Source: JAJXXT01 sp963764465
GTDB lineage: Bacteria > Pseudomonadota > Alphaproteobacteria > Acetobacterales > Acetobacteraceae
NCBI GenBank assembly: GCA_963764465.1
Contig: CAVXSO010000006.1
Coordinates: 1,189,601 to 1,253,600, forward strand
Direction of reading: 5' to 3'
DNA: 64,000 nt
In this document: positions 8,901 to 16,899 of the stretch, piece by piece
Layout: every line of letters starts with the position of its first letter
Position numbering within the stretch: position 1 is the stretch's first letter
The notes under the pieces: generated by a model
What the model was told of the DNA's origin: nothing
The model's input: only the letters and a program-made list of their open reading frames with translations
Database searches by the model: none
Position numbers and translations under genes: made by a program

Positions 8901-10507
8901 AGGTGACGGAGCTGATCGCGAAGCTGCGGCACTCGACGCCGGGGGTGATGCTGATCTCGCCGCCGCCGCACCACGACATCTACTCGATCGAGGACCTGGC
9001 GCAGCTCATCTATGACCTCAAGCAGATCAACCCGGAAGCCACGGTCTGCGTGAAGCTGGTGGCGAGGAGCGGCATCGGGACGATTGCCGCGGGGGTTGCG
9101 AAGGCGAAGGCGGATGCGATCCTGATTTCCGGACATTCCGGCGGGACGGGGGCGAGCCCGCAGAGTTCCATCAAGTACGCGGGGCTGCCGTGGGAGATGG
9201 GGCTCTCCGAGACGCACCAGGTGCTGATGCTGAACCGGCTGCGGCATAGGGTACGGTTGCGTACCGATGGCGGCATCAAGACCGGGCGCGACGTGATGAT
9301 CGCGGCGATGCTGGGGGCCGAGGAGTTCGGCATCGGGACGGCGAGCCTTGTCGCGATGGGCTGCATCATGGTGCGGCAGTGCCACTCCAACACCTGCCCC
9401 GTGGGCGTGTGCACGCAGGACGAGAAGCTGCGGGCGAAGTTCGAGGGGACGCCGGAGAAGGTGATCAACCTGTTCTCCTTCATCGCGGAGGATGTGCGCT
9501 CCATCCTCGCGAGCCTCGGGCTGCGCAGCCTCGCGGAGGCGATCGGGCGGACGGATCTGCTGCACCAGATCAGCCGCGGCAGCGACTTCCTCGACGACCT
9601 CGACCTCAACCCGATCCTCGCACAGGCCGATCCGGGGCCGTATGCGCGCTACTGCACGCTCGAGGGGCGCAACGAGGTGCCGGAGACGCTGGACGCGCAG
9701 ATGATCGCGGACGCGGCACCGCTGTTCGAGCGCGGCGAGAAGATGCAGTTGCAGTACACGGTGCGCAACACGCATCGCGCGGTGGGGACGAAACTATCGA
9801 GCCGGATCGTGCGGCGCTTCGGGATGACGGGGCTGGCGGAGGGGCACGTGACGGTGCGGCTGCGCGGCACGGCGGGGCAGTCGCTCGGGGCCTTCGCGGT
9901 ACGGGGGCTGACGCTGGAATTGTTTGGCGATGCGAACGACTACGTCGGCAAGGGGCTCTCCGGGGCGACGATCATCGTGCGCCCTGCCCCGTCCTCGATG
10001 CTGCCGTCGAACCTCAACACCATCGTGGGCAACACGGTGCTGTACGGGGCGACGGCGGGGGCGCTGTTCGCGGCGGGCCAGGCGGGGGAGCGGTTCGCGG
10101 TGCGCAACTCCGGGGCGGTTGCGGTGGTGGAGGGGTGCGGGTCCAACGGGTGCGAGTACATGACCGGCGGCACGGTGGTGCTGCTGGGGGCGGTGGGCGA
10201 CAATTTCGGCGCCGGTTTCACCGGGGGGATGGCGTTCGTCTACGACCCCGAGGACGAGTTCCGCCACCGGGTGAACCCGGACAGCCTGACCTGGCAGCGC
10301 ATCGCCGCCCCGCACTGGAACGAGGTGGCGCGCGAGCTGGTGGCGCGGCACGTGGAGGCGACGCAGAGCCGGTACGCGCGCATGCTGCTGCACGAGTGGG
10401 AGCGGACGGCGCGGCATATCTGGCAGGTGGTGCCGAAGGAATACGTGAAGTACCTCGACGTGCCGCTCGGCGAGGCCCGCGACCAGGTGGGGGCGCTTAC
10501 GGCGTAG
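5948..10507 (+). CDS. gltB: Glutamate synthase (NADPH) large subunit
   Basis: Alpha subunit of 1,519 residues, the usual length. It starts with a short propeptide ending before Cys34 (EHDACGVGL), the N-terminal nucleophile of the class II glutamine amidotransferase domain. A central domain and an FMN-binding synthase domain follow (SGHSGGTGASP near residue 1,062); the 3Fe-4S cysteines are in CIMVRQCHSNTCPVGVCTQ. The protein ends in a GXGXG beta-helix domain. Ammonia released from glutamine tunnels to 2-oxoglutarate. The gene follows gltD by five bases; its end overlaps the convergent MFS gene by 11 bases. Confidence 0.97.
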   Translation: MEAMGMGEKFVAEWQRNAERLAGSYDPAQEHDACGVGLVAALDGKRRRDVVEAGIAALKAVWHRGAVDADGKTGDGAGIHVEIPQDFFADAVERGGAKLQSGPIAVGQVFLPKTDLGAQERCRQIVETEILAFGYQIYGWRQVPINVACIGEKANATRPEIEQIMIWNARGVDEATFERELYVIRRRIEKQAIAAQIPELYFCSLSCRSVIYKGMFLAESLAEFYPDLLDPRFVSRFAIYHQRYSTNTFPTWRLAQPFRMLAHNGEINTLTGNVNWMKSHETRLSDPDLDPWMEDIKPVIQASGSDTACLDNVFEVLVRAGRDAPMAKAMMIPASIGQNATMKEAHREMFLYCNAVMEPWDGPAAVAATDGRWVIAGMDRNGLRPMRYTLTAGDGVKGGLLIVGSEAGMVKLDEGLIVEKGRVGPGQCIGVDLDRAAFYRDEAMKDMLASRQPFGEWAKRIRQIDHIVKTDAPEPVLLEGEALRRRQRAAGFTMEDLELILHPMVEDAQEPVGSMGDDTPIAVLSDKYRGIHHYFRQAFSQVTNPAINSLRETRVMTLKTRLGNLGNVFDEDSSQFDLLQLESPVLSNAEFLAMRATMGTAACVVDCTFPVEDGEGGLRAAIERIRREAEEGVRAGCTHVILTDEATGAERAAIPMILATGAVHTHLVRQSLRTFTSLNVRVAECMDVHAFAVLIGVGATTINAYLAQECIAERQRRGLFAKLSLKDAVGRYKKCVDKGLLKVMSKMGISVISSYRGGYNFEVIGLSRALVAEFFPGMPSRISGLGLSGVARKVLTLHRDAYGADVVALPVGGQYKLRRKGETHAFEAPLIHMLQEAVATDSFTTYRRYAEAVRRLPPVALRDLLDFRTSGVTPIPVDEVESITEIRKRLVAPGISLGALSPEAHETLSIAMNRIGARSDSGEGGEDPARATPRGNGDNASSAIKQIASGRFGVTAEYLNNCREIEIKVAQGAKPGEGGQLPGFKVTELIAKLRHSTPGVMLISPPPHHDIYSIEDLAQLIYDLKQINPEATVCVKLVARSGIGTIAAGVAKAKADAILISGHSGGTGASPQSSIKYAGLPWEMGLSETHQVLMLNRLRHRVRLRTDGGIKTGRDVMIAAMLGAEEFGIGTASLVAMGCIMVRQCHSNTCPVGVCTQDEKLRAKFEGTPEKVINLFSFIAEDVRSILASLGLRSLAEAIGRTDLLHQISRGSDFLDDLDLNPILAQADPGPYARYCTLEGRNEVPETLDAQMIADAAPLFERGEKMQLQYTVRNTHRAVGTKLSSRIVRRFGMTGLAEGHVTVRLRGTAGQSLGAFAVRGLTLELFGDANDYVGKGLSGATIIVRPAPSSMLPSNLNTIVGNTVLYGATAGALFAAGQAGERFAVRNSGAVAVVEGCGSNGCEYMTGGTVVLLGAVGDNFGAGFTGGMAFVYDPEDEFRHRVNPDSLTWQRIAAPHWNEVARELVARHVEATQSRYARMLLHEWERTARHIWQVVPKEYVKYLDVPLGEARDQVGALTA

Positions 10508-11714
10508 GCGCGGCTTCCTCGCGCGGGATGAGCGCGACGGCGGCGGCGCCGGCCAGGGACGCGAGCGCCGCGACGGCGAAGGTGAGCGGCAGCGAGACGT
10601 GGACGAGCTGCCCGGCGACGGCGGCGCCGATGGGCATGCCGGCGACGTTGAGGCTCATCGACAGCACGAGGATGCGGGCGAACCAGGCCGGCTCCGTACG
10701 GCGCAGGCGGAGCGTGATCAGCGCCACGTCCGTGGGGCCGGCGACGAGGCCGACGAGGGCCATGGCGAGGGCGAGGCCGGTGAGCCCGCCATAGGCCGCG
10801 AGCGGGAAGATGGCGAGCGCCGTGATCGACTGGCCGATGGCGAGGAAGCGGCGCTCGTTGCCGGCGACGGCGAGGCGGCCGGCCGCGAGCGAGGCGACGA
10901 GGCCGGCGGCGCCGACCAGCGTCCAGAACAGGCCGGCCGCCGCGTCGCCGCGCGGGCCGAGTGCCGCGCGGGCGACGACCGGGACCAGGATGGTGAGCCC
11001 GCCCCAGGCGGCGTTGTAGAGCGTGGTGCACAGGCCGAGTGCGCGCAGCGTGGGGTGGCGGACGAAGTGCAGGATGCCGTCCGCGGTGTCGGCGAGCACG
11101 CCGCGCCGTGTCGCCGCCGGCGCGGGGACGGGACCGACGGCGAGCAGCGAGAACACGGCCGCGGCATAGACCCCGGCGATGAGGGCGAAGGTGACCGGGG
11201 CGCCGAGGACGGCGATGGAGAAGCCGCCGAGGGCGGGGCCGGTGACGTCCACGAGGCCGTAGGTCGCGGTGTCCAGCGCGTTCACGCGGGGCCACAGGGC
11301 GGACGGAACCAGGCGCGGCAGGGTGGCGCGCGCGCCGGCCCAGCCGAGCGGGCTGGTGAGCGAGAGGAGGCCGAGCAGCAGCAGCACCGGCCCGGGTGCC
11401 AGTCGCGCGCCGAGGAGGGCGAGGGCCAGCAGGATGGCGGCGCTGAGCACGAGGTCGATCTGGATGGCGCGCAGCGTGCCCAGGCGGTCGAGCAGCGTGC
11501 CGGCGATGGGGCTCGCGATGAGGCCGGGGGCGAGGGAGAGGAAGGTCGCCCAGCCGGCCAGTGCGGGGGAGTGGAAGCGGCCCAGCATGAAGAGCACGAG
11601 GGCAAGCGAGAACATGCGCGTGCCGAGGCGCGCGAGCAGCATCGCCGCGAGCAGCGGCGCGACACCCGGGGACTGGAGGAGCGCGCGGTAGCCGGGCGCT
11701 TCAGCCGAAGCCAT
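10497..11714 (-). CDS. MFS transporter, putative drug or metabolite exporter
   Basis: A 405-residue inner-membrane protein with about twelve hydrophobic segments in two halves, of the enterobactin-exporter/DHA-type MFS group. The substrate is unknown. The start overlaps the end of the upstream threonine dehydratase-like gene by 14 bases on the same strand, so the two are probably translated together; export of an amino-acid-related compound is possible but not shown. The 3' end overlaps gltB on the opposite strand. Confidence 0.8.
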   Translation of the reverse strand: MASAEAPGYRALLQSPGVAPLLAAMLLARLGTRMFSLALVLFMLGRFHSPALAGWATFLSLAPGLIASPIAGTLLDRLGTLRAIQIDLVLSAAILLALALLGARLAPGPVLLLLGLLSLTSPLGWAGARATLPRLVPSALWPRVNALDTATYGLVDVTGPALGGFSIAVLGAPVTFALIAGVYAAAVFSLLAVGPVPAPAATRRGVLADTADGILHFVRHPTLRALGLCTTLYNAAWGGLTILVPVVARAALGPRGDAAAGLFWTLVGAAGLVASLAAGRLAVAGNERRFLAIGQSITALAIFPLAAYGGLTGLALAMALVGLVAGPTDVALITLRLRRTEPAWFARILVLSMSLNVAGMPIGAAVAGQLVHVSLPLTFAVAALASLAGAAAVALIPREEAAPTP

Positions 11715-12621
11715 CGGTGCCGGCGCCGCAGACGATGGCGACGACGTCCTCGGCTGGAGCCGGGGTATAGGCGCCGGCGCGGAGTGCCGCGACGGTGGCG
11801 GCACCCGAGAGCTCGGTGGCCAGCGCCGCGTCGCGCCAGAGGTGGCGGGCGGCTTCGCGCATCGCCTCGTCCTCGACGAGGACGACGCGCTCGAAGCAGT
11901 CGCGGATGATGGCGAAGTTGAGGGGGTCCGTGGCGCGCGGGGCGAGGGTGCCGGCCCTGGTCTCGATGCGGTCGAGCCGGATGGGGTGGCCGGCTGCGAT
12001 GCTGTGGTGAAGCGTGGGGGCGCCGGTGGGCTCGACGCCGATGAGGCGCGTGGCGGGCGCGCGGGCCTTGATGGCGAGGCCGACGCCGGCCGCGAGGCCG
12101 CCGCCGCCGATGGCGACGAGCACGGTGGCCGGCGCGGGCGTGGCGGCGAGGATGTCCAGCGCCAGGGTCCCCTGCCCCGCGATGACGCGCGGATCGGCGA
12201 AGGGGTGGACGTAGGCGAGGCCGTTTTTCTCCGCATGGGCACGGGCGGCGATGTCGGCGTCGTCCCAGACGTCGCCGTGGACGGTGACGGTGGCGCCGAG
12301 GTCCGCGATGGCGGTGCGCTTGGCCTCCCCGGTGCTGGCCGGGACGTAGATGGTGGCGGGGACGCCGAGGGCGCGCGCCGCGTAGGCGACGGCCATGCCG
12401 TGGTTGCCGCCGGAGGCGGTGGCGACGCCGCGCGCGAGGTCCGCCTTCGGGAGTTGCAACATGGTGTTGAAGGCGCCGCGCGGCTTGAAGGAGCCGGCGA
12501 CCTGCAGGCATTCGAGGTGCAGCACCAGGCCAGGCGCGACGCGCAGCGCGGGGGTGCGGCGGGTGTGGGGGGCGATGCGCGCGGCGGCGGCCTCGATCTC
12601 GGCCAGGGTCGGGATGTGCAT
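11701..12621 (-). CDS. Threonine dehydratase-like PLP enzyme (fold type II)
   Basis: A 306-residue PLP-dependent lyase of the serine/threonine dehydratase group. The PLP lysine is in GSFKPRGA (Lys46), the substrate-binding loop is ASGGNHGMA, and the phosphate-binding glycine loop is AIGGGGLAAGV. It is short: the C-terminal ACT regulatory domain of biosynthetic IlvA is absent, so a catabolic threonine/serine dehydratase or a hydroxy-aspartate-type dehydratase is likely. The start at MHIPTLAEI fits the family; the frame remains open upstream. It is co-directional and overlapping with the MFS gene and divergent from the NUDIX gene. Confidence 0.85.
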   Translation of the reverse strand: MHIPTLAEIEAAAARIAPHTRRTPALRVAPGLVLHLECLQVAGSFKPRGAFNTMLQLPKADLARGVATASGGNHGMAVAYAARALGVPATIYVPASTGEAKRTAIADLGATVTVHGDVWDDADIAARAHAEKNGLAYVHPFADPRVIAGQGTLALDILAATPAPATVLVAIGGGGLAAGVGLAIKARAPATRLIGVEPTGAPTLHHSIAAGHPIRLDRIETRAGTLAPRATDPLNFAIIRDCFERVVLVEDEAMREAARHLWRDAALATELSGAATVAALRAGAYTPAPAEDVVAIVCGAGTDGFG

Positions 12622-12712
12622 GCGCGAGAGAGACACCGGGGGCGCCGACGACGCAAGGGCGCGCGGGTGGGTTTTGCTTGCGCGGGTGGGGGTGCGTCGC
12701 CAGATTCCCGGC

Positions 12713-13276
12713 ATGAGCGAGGGGTTCAGCCTGCGGTTGCCGGATGGCGACACGCGCGAGCGCATGGTGTGCGGGACGTGCGGGCATATCGCCTACGACA
12801 ACCCGAAGATCGTGGTGGGGAGCGTGGTGGCGACACCTGGCGGCGCTGGGGCGGGCCAGGTGCTGCTGTGCCGGCGCGCGATCGAGCCGCGGCGCGGATT
12901 CTGGACGCTGCCGGCCGGGTTCATGGAGCATGGGGAAGCCGCCGCCGAGGGGGCCGCGCGCGAGGCGATGGAGGAGGCGCGGGCGGCGATCAGCATCGAC
13001 GGGCTGCTCGGCGTCTATTCCATTCCGCGCATCGGGCAGGTGCAGCTGATGTTCCGCGCGCGGTTCGCCGGCGCGCCGGATTTCGGGCCGGGGCCCGAGA
13101 GCGAGGAGGTGGCGCTGTTCGGCTGGGCGGCGATTCCGTGGGAGGCGATTGCGTTTCCCTCCGTCCACTGGGCGCTGGCGGCGTGGCGGGCCAACCCGGA
13201 CGGCGCGCTGGGGGCGCCGGATGTCGAGCCGTCGGCGGTGGTGGGGGCAGCCGGGTTGGAGGCGCGGCGGGCATGA
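12713..13276 (+). CDS. NUDIX hydrolase with zinc ribbon
   Basis: A 187-residue hydrolase of nucleoside diphosphate derivatives. An N-terminal CGTCG pair (residues about 20-24) begins a short zinc-ribbon-like segment. The Nudix box follows at GFMEHGEAAAEGAAREAMEE, fitting GX5EX7REUXEE. This layout resembles the zinc-ribbon NUDIX proteins annotated as ADP-ribose pyrophosphatase or NADH-pyrophosphatase-like; the exact substrate is not visible. Its stop overlaps the start of the next gene (ATGA). Confidence 0.85.
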   Translation: MSEGFSLRLPDGDTRERMVCGTCGHIAYDNPKIVVGSVVATPGGAGAGQVLLCRRAIEPRRGFWTLPAGFMEHGEAAAEGAAREAMEEARAAISIDGLLGVYSIPRIGQVQLMFRARFAGAPDFGPGPESEEVALFGWAAIPWEAIAFPSVHWALAAWRANPDGALGAPDVEPSAVVGAAGLEARRA

Positions 13277-13581
13277 TGGTGCATGCGGCGTTCGCGGTGA
13301 TGCTGCTGGCCTCCGATGCCGGGCTCGCGGCGCGGACGCCGGAGCCGGGCTATGTGGCGGCGCCGATGCCGGACCGCAGCTTCGACGTGCCACGCGCGCG
13401 CGGCCAGCGGCAGGTGGAGCTGGTGCCGGCGCTGACAGACACCGGGGCGTATGCGCCGCCTGGCAGCGGATTTTCCGCGGGGGCCGCGTTCAACCGTGAG
13501 CTCGCGCGACGCAGCCAGCCGATGACGGCGATCGGCAACCGGCTGGCGCCGGGGCTGACGCTGAGCATTCCGCTGAAATAG
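13273..13581 (+). CDS. Hypothetical secreted small protein, 102 aa
   Basis: Begins with a short hydrophobic stretch (MMVHAAFAVMLLASDAGLAA) that looks like a signal peptide, followed by a proline- and glycine-rich mature part without cysteines. Family not recognised. Its start overlaps the NUDIX stop by four bases and the CidA-like gene begins seven bases after its stop, so it sits inside one tight operon. Confidence 0.5.
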   Translation: MMVHAAFAVMLLASDAGLAARTPEPGYVAAPMPDRSFDVPRARGQRQVELVPALTDTGAYAPPGSGFSAGAAFNRELARRSQPMTAIGNRLAPGLTLSIPLK

Positions 13582-13588
13582 GCGGGCG

Positions 13589-13957
13589 GTGCTGCGGGCG
13601 CTCACGCTTCTGGTGGTGTGCCAGTTCGTGGGCGAAGTCGCGGCGGGTGCGAGCGGGCTGCCGGTGCCGGGGCCGGTGATCGGGCTGCTGCTTTTGCTGG
13701 CGCTGCTGGTCGCGAACCGGCGGTGGCGCGGACGCGAGCCCGATGCGGGGCTGCGGGAGACCTCCGGCGCGCTGCTGGGGAACCTCGGGCTGCTGTTCGT
13801 GCCGGCGGGGGTGGGGGTGGTGACGCAGTTGCATGCGCTGTCGGCGGCCGCGGTGCCGGTGGTCGTTTCGCTGGTGGTCTCGACGCTGCTGGGGCTGCTG
13901 GTGACGGGGGTGGTGATGCAGCGGCTGCTGCACAACAAGAGATGGGCGCGGGATTAG
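13589..13957 (+). CDS. CidA/LrgA family membrane protein
   Basis: A 122-residue inner-membrane protein with four hydrophobic segments and the family motif GLPVPGPVIGLLLLL near residue 23. CidA/LrgA proteins are holin-like and modulate murein hydrolase activity or overflow-metabolite transport together with LrgB. Start codon is GTG at 13589. The partner lrgB begins two bases after the stop. Confidence 0.9.
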   Translation: MLRALTLLVVCQFVGEVAAGASGLPVPGPVIGLLLLLALLVANRRWRGREPDAGLRETSGALLGNLGLLFVPAGVGVVTQLHALSAAAVPVVVSLVVSTLLGLLVTGVVMQRLLHNKRWARD

Positions 13958-13959
13958 CG

Positions 13960-14673
13960 ATGGGGCGGCTGTTCCATCTCTGGGTCTATCTCGAAACGAC
14001 GCCGCTGCTGGGGCTGACGGCGACCCTGGTGGCGTGGCAGGTGGCGGTGTGGCTGACGCGGCCGCTTCGGGCGACGCCGCTGGGCAACCCGGTGCCGGTG
14101 GCGATTGCCATGCTGGCGGCGGGGCTGTTGATCACGCGCACGCCTTATGCCGCGTATTTCCAGGGGGCGCAGTACGTGCACTTCCTGCTCGGGCCGGCGA
14201 CCGTGGCCCTGGCGGTGCCGATGCATGCGAATCTGGGGCGGATACGGGCGGCGGCCCCTGCCCTGCTGCCGGCGCTGCTGGCGGGAAGTGTCACGGCGGC
14301 GGTAAGTGCGATGGTGATCGCGCGGGGGCTCGGGGCGACGCCGGAGATCGTGCTGTCGCTGGCGCCGAAATCGGTGACGACGCCGATCGCGATGGCGGTG
14401 TCGCAGGAGATCGGGGGGAATGCGTCGCTGACCGCGATCTTCGTGATCCTGACGGGGCTTGTCGCGGCGGTGCTGCTGGAGCCGGCGATGAAGCTGGCGG
14501 GCGTGCGGGATGCGCGCGCGGTGGGGCTGGCGGCGGGGACCGCGGGGCACGGGATCGCAACGGCGCGGGCGTTGCAGCTTGGCGAGACGGAGGGCGCGTT
14601 CGCGGGGCTGGCGATCGGGTTGAATGGGGTGGTGACGTCGGTGTTGTTGCCGGTGGTGGCGGGGTTGTTTTAG
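13960..14673 (+). CDS. LrgB family protein
   Basis: A 237-residue polytopic membrane protein. The family signature SLAPKSVTTPIAMAVS is at about residue 126, followed by a GTAGHGIATARA segment. It acts with the preceding CidA/LrgA protein. The ATG at 13960 is preferred; an ATG at 13942 in the same frame would overlap the upstream gene. Downstream the base composition drops sharply, marking the end of the operon. Confidence 0.9.
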   Translation: MGRLFHLWVYLETTPLLGLTATLVAWQVAVWLTRPLRATPLGNPVPVAIAMLAAGLLITRTPYAAYFQGAQYVHFLLGPATVALAVPMHANLGRIRAAAPALLPALLAGSVTAAVSAMVIARGLGATPEIVLSLAPKSVTTPIAMAVSQEIGGNASLTAIFVILTGLVAAVLLEPAMKLAGVRDARAVGLAAGTAGHGIATARALQLGETEGAFAGLAIGLNGVVTSVLLPVVAGLF

Positions 14674-15942
14674 GTCGAAATCGTACGCTGTCGAGTATTG
14701 TAATGACTGCTGAACTGCGCGGCGTCAGAGGCAGCAGTTACTTGTGAAAATCGCGCATGATCGCGAACGGAACGCTAATGTCCATTCCAGCCTGACAGAG
14801 CCGTATTACAGCGGCCGTCTGCATTCTCGATTTCTAGTTTTACATTTCTCTCCAATTATGATGAGAACGTTACTTATTCGTACATTCCCTGACTTTATAG
14901 GCGGAAAACTTGTGAAGCGAATATCGTGAGCGTGCTGCGAAATACGTTGCGAACATTGACGAACAAATTAGGGATCGAAAATGGGCATTGACTGATCGAA
15001 GAACTGCAGACGGTTCGATCCGACCACCTACGGGATCGAGGAAATCGATCGCAGCAAAAGAGAGTTTCGGCGAATGGGGTCGAATGGGAGCAATTTCTCG
15101 ATGAACTTACGCAACGACAATGACGTGCGATGGCCAAATTCAAAAGTTAGGAGTTTCCATGACTTCAAGTTATTATCGCCGATACGGAAGTAAAGCAGCA
15201 TCTCGGAATTCAACGCAGCTGTCTGTTGGTCAAGCGCGAATATGTCATGAATTCCGCAGATAAGAACATGGCATTTTCGCGTGTGAAAGATATGAATCAG
15301 TCAATGCCGCAGGCCGCGCCATTCATACGGCACGACGCGTGATGGCTAAAAATGCTATTTTCATCCCGCGATGAACTTGCTAAAAATCTGATCGGAAAAA
15401 ACCCTGATAGAAACGCGCTTAGGTTGCTGAAGCACAAATACAGCCGACTCCATAAGAACCTCATCATGGCGCACAATCGCGAATCTTGGTGCGTCACATG
15501 GTTGATTGGCAATGGCGAGCAGGAGCGCCAATCGATATTAAGTGCTATTAGGCAGCGTATAATTTCGCGCATGCACAGTGATCGCGTTTATCACAAACGG
15601 CGCGTTGGTTCAGCAAACTCGAATGGTGCGCGACCTGACGTGACCATAGGACGTCGACGCGAAGACATTCGAACTTATGGGGCGGACGTACGGAATTGGG
15701 AAGAACGATGAGCCAATGCATCTGAAGTTTGATGATCGTGAGCGGCATGAATGTTAGGTGCCTGGACGGTTGATCGACAAAAAAATAAAAAGTGACGCCG
15801 AAAAAGAAATGGAAATCGGCGCCGCACAAAAATACGCCTCAAAATTGAGGGAACGCACTAAATGCAGTCTATTCTTATTTTCTCTATTACATTAAGGAAA
15901 TAAACGTTTCTACAACCCAATCTCGACCAAACGCCTAGGCGT
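14674..15942. other. Low-GC patch with no convincing gene
   Basis: About 1.27 kb with clearly more A and T than both neighbours (around 45 percent GC by eye against about 70). Short open frames exist on both strands but none has a recognised motif or a strong ribosome-binding site. It may be decayed foreign DNA between lrgB and ftsY. Confidence 0.6.
15352..15711 (+). CDS. Possible hypothetical protein, 119 aa, in low-GC patch
   Basis: The longest plus-strand frame in the AT-richer patch. It is rich in arginine, lysine and asparagine and begins MLFSSRDELAKNLIGKN. No family, membrane segment or clear ribosome-binding site was found. It may be a remnant or a chance frame. Confidence 0.2.
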   Translation: MLFSSRDELAKNLIGKNPDRNALRLLKHKYSRLHKNLIMAHNRESWCVTWLIGNGEQERQSILSAIRQRIISRMHSDRVYHKRRVGSANSNGARPDVTIGRRREDIRTYGADVRNWEER

Positions 15943-16899
15943 TCACGGCTTTACACTGAATATTCGCCGGTTCACGTGGCGGCCCGGGTTGCCCACGAGA
16001 TCGGCGGCGAAGGCGGCGGGGTCGAAGGGGCGGAGGTCGTCGGCCTGTTCGCCGACGCCGACGGCGTAAACGGGGAGGCCGAATTTTTTTGCGAGGGCGA
16101 CGACAATGCCGCCGCGGGCGCTGCCGTCGAGCTTGGTGACGACGAGGCCAGTGACGTTGACCATGGCGCTGAAGATTTCGACCTGGGCGATGGCGTTCTG
16201 GCCGGTCGTCGCGTCCAGCACGAGGACGATGTCGTGCGGCGCCTCGGGATCGAGTTTCCTGATGACGCGGACGATCTTGGCGAGCTCCTCCATCAGGGCG
16301 GCCTTGTTGTGCAGGCGGCCGGCGGTGTCGATGAGAAGAAGGTCGGCGTTGTCGTTTCGGGCGCGCTCCAGCGCCGTGTAGGCGAGGCCGGCGGGGTCGG
16401 CGCCTGGCGCGCCCGCGATGACCTCACAGCCGGTGCGCGCGCCCCAGACCTGGAGCTGCTCGACGGCGGCGGCGCGGAAGGTGTCGGCGGCGGCGAGCAG
16501 GACGTGCTTGCCCTCGCCCCGCCAAAGCTGCGCGAGCTTGCCGATGGTGGTGGTCTTGCCGGTGCCGTTGACGCCGACCATGAGGACGACGTGCGGGCGG
16601 TTGGTCGCGTCCGGCAGCAGAGGCCGGGCGACGGGGGCGAGGATGGGCGCGATGATATCGGCGAGGGCGGCGCGGATTTCGGCTTCCGTCACGTCGCGGC
16701 CGAAGCGGGTGCGGCGGAGATTGGCGACGACATCGGCGGCGACGGCGGGACCGAGATCGGCCTCGATGAGCGCGTCTTCGAGTTCCTGAAGGGCCGCGTC
16801 GTCGAGCTTGCGGCGGGTGAGGGCGGCGCCGATGCCGGCGGTGAGCTTCTGCGTGCTGCGGGCGAGGCCCTGGCGCAGGCGGCCGAGGAAGCCCGACAT
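15943..16899 (-). CDS. ftsY: Signal recognition particle receptor FtsY
   Basis: SRP GTPase that docks ribosome-SRP complexes at the inner membrane. It has 318 residues: a short NG-type protein without the long acidic A domain of E. coli, as usual in alphaproteobacteria. The N domain spans about 1-95. G1 is GVNGTGKTTT (109-118), followed by DTFRAAA near 139, DTAGR (191-195) and TKLDG (255-259). The start codon overlaps the mtaB stop by one base (TAATG), and the order dapF-mtaB-ftsY is a typical alphaproteobacterial operon. Confidence 0.97.
   Translation of the reverse strand: MSGFLGRLRQGLARSTQKLTAGIGAALTRRKLDDAALQELEDALIEADLGPAVAADVVANLRRTRFGRDVTEAEIRAALADIIAPILAPVARPLLPDATNRPHVVLMVGVNGTGKTTTIGKLAQLWRGEGKHVLLAAADTFRAAAVEQLQVWGARTGCEVIAGAPGADPAGLAYTALERARNDNADLLLIDTAGRLHNKAALMEELAKIVRVIRKLDPEAPHDIVLVLDATTGQNAIAQVEIFSAMVNVTGLVVTKLDGSARGGIVVALAKKFGLPVYAVGVGEQADDLRPFDPAAFAADLVGNPGRHVNRRIFSVKP

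Noticed and set aside
5291..9775. Very long minus-strand open frame (1,494 codons) opposite gltD-gltB
   Set aside because: It is an arginine- and histidine-rich shadow of gltB in GC-rich DNA with no motif; the plus-strand GltB has full domain and active-site matches.
10599..11909. Plus-strand frame opposite the MFS and dehydratase genes
   Set aside because: Low-complexity Gly/Glu/Arg composition with no domain, fully covered by convincing minus-strand genes.
14744..15213. Short frames of 60-80 codons in the low-GC patch
   Set aside because: Random-looking composition, no ribosome-binding site and no similarity to known families; noted only as part of the patch.
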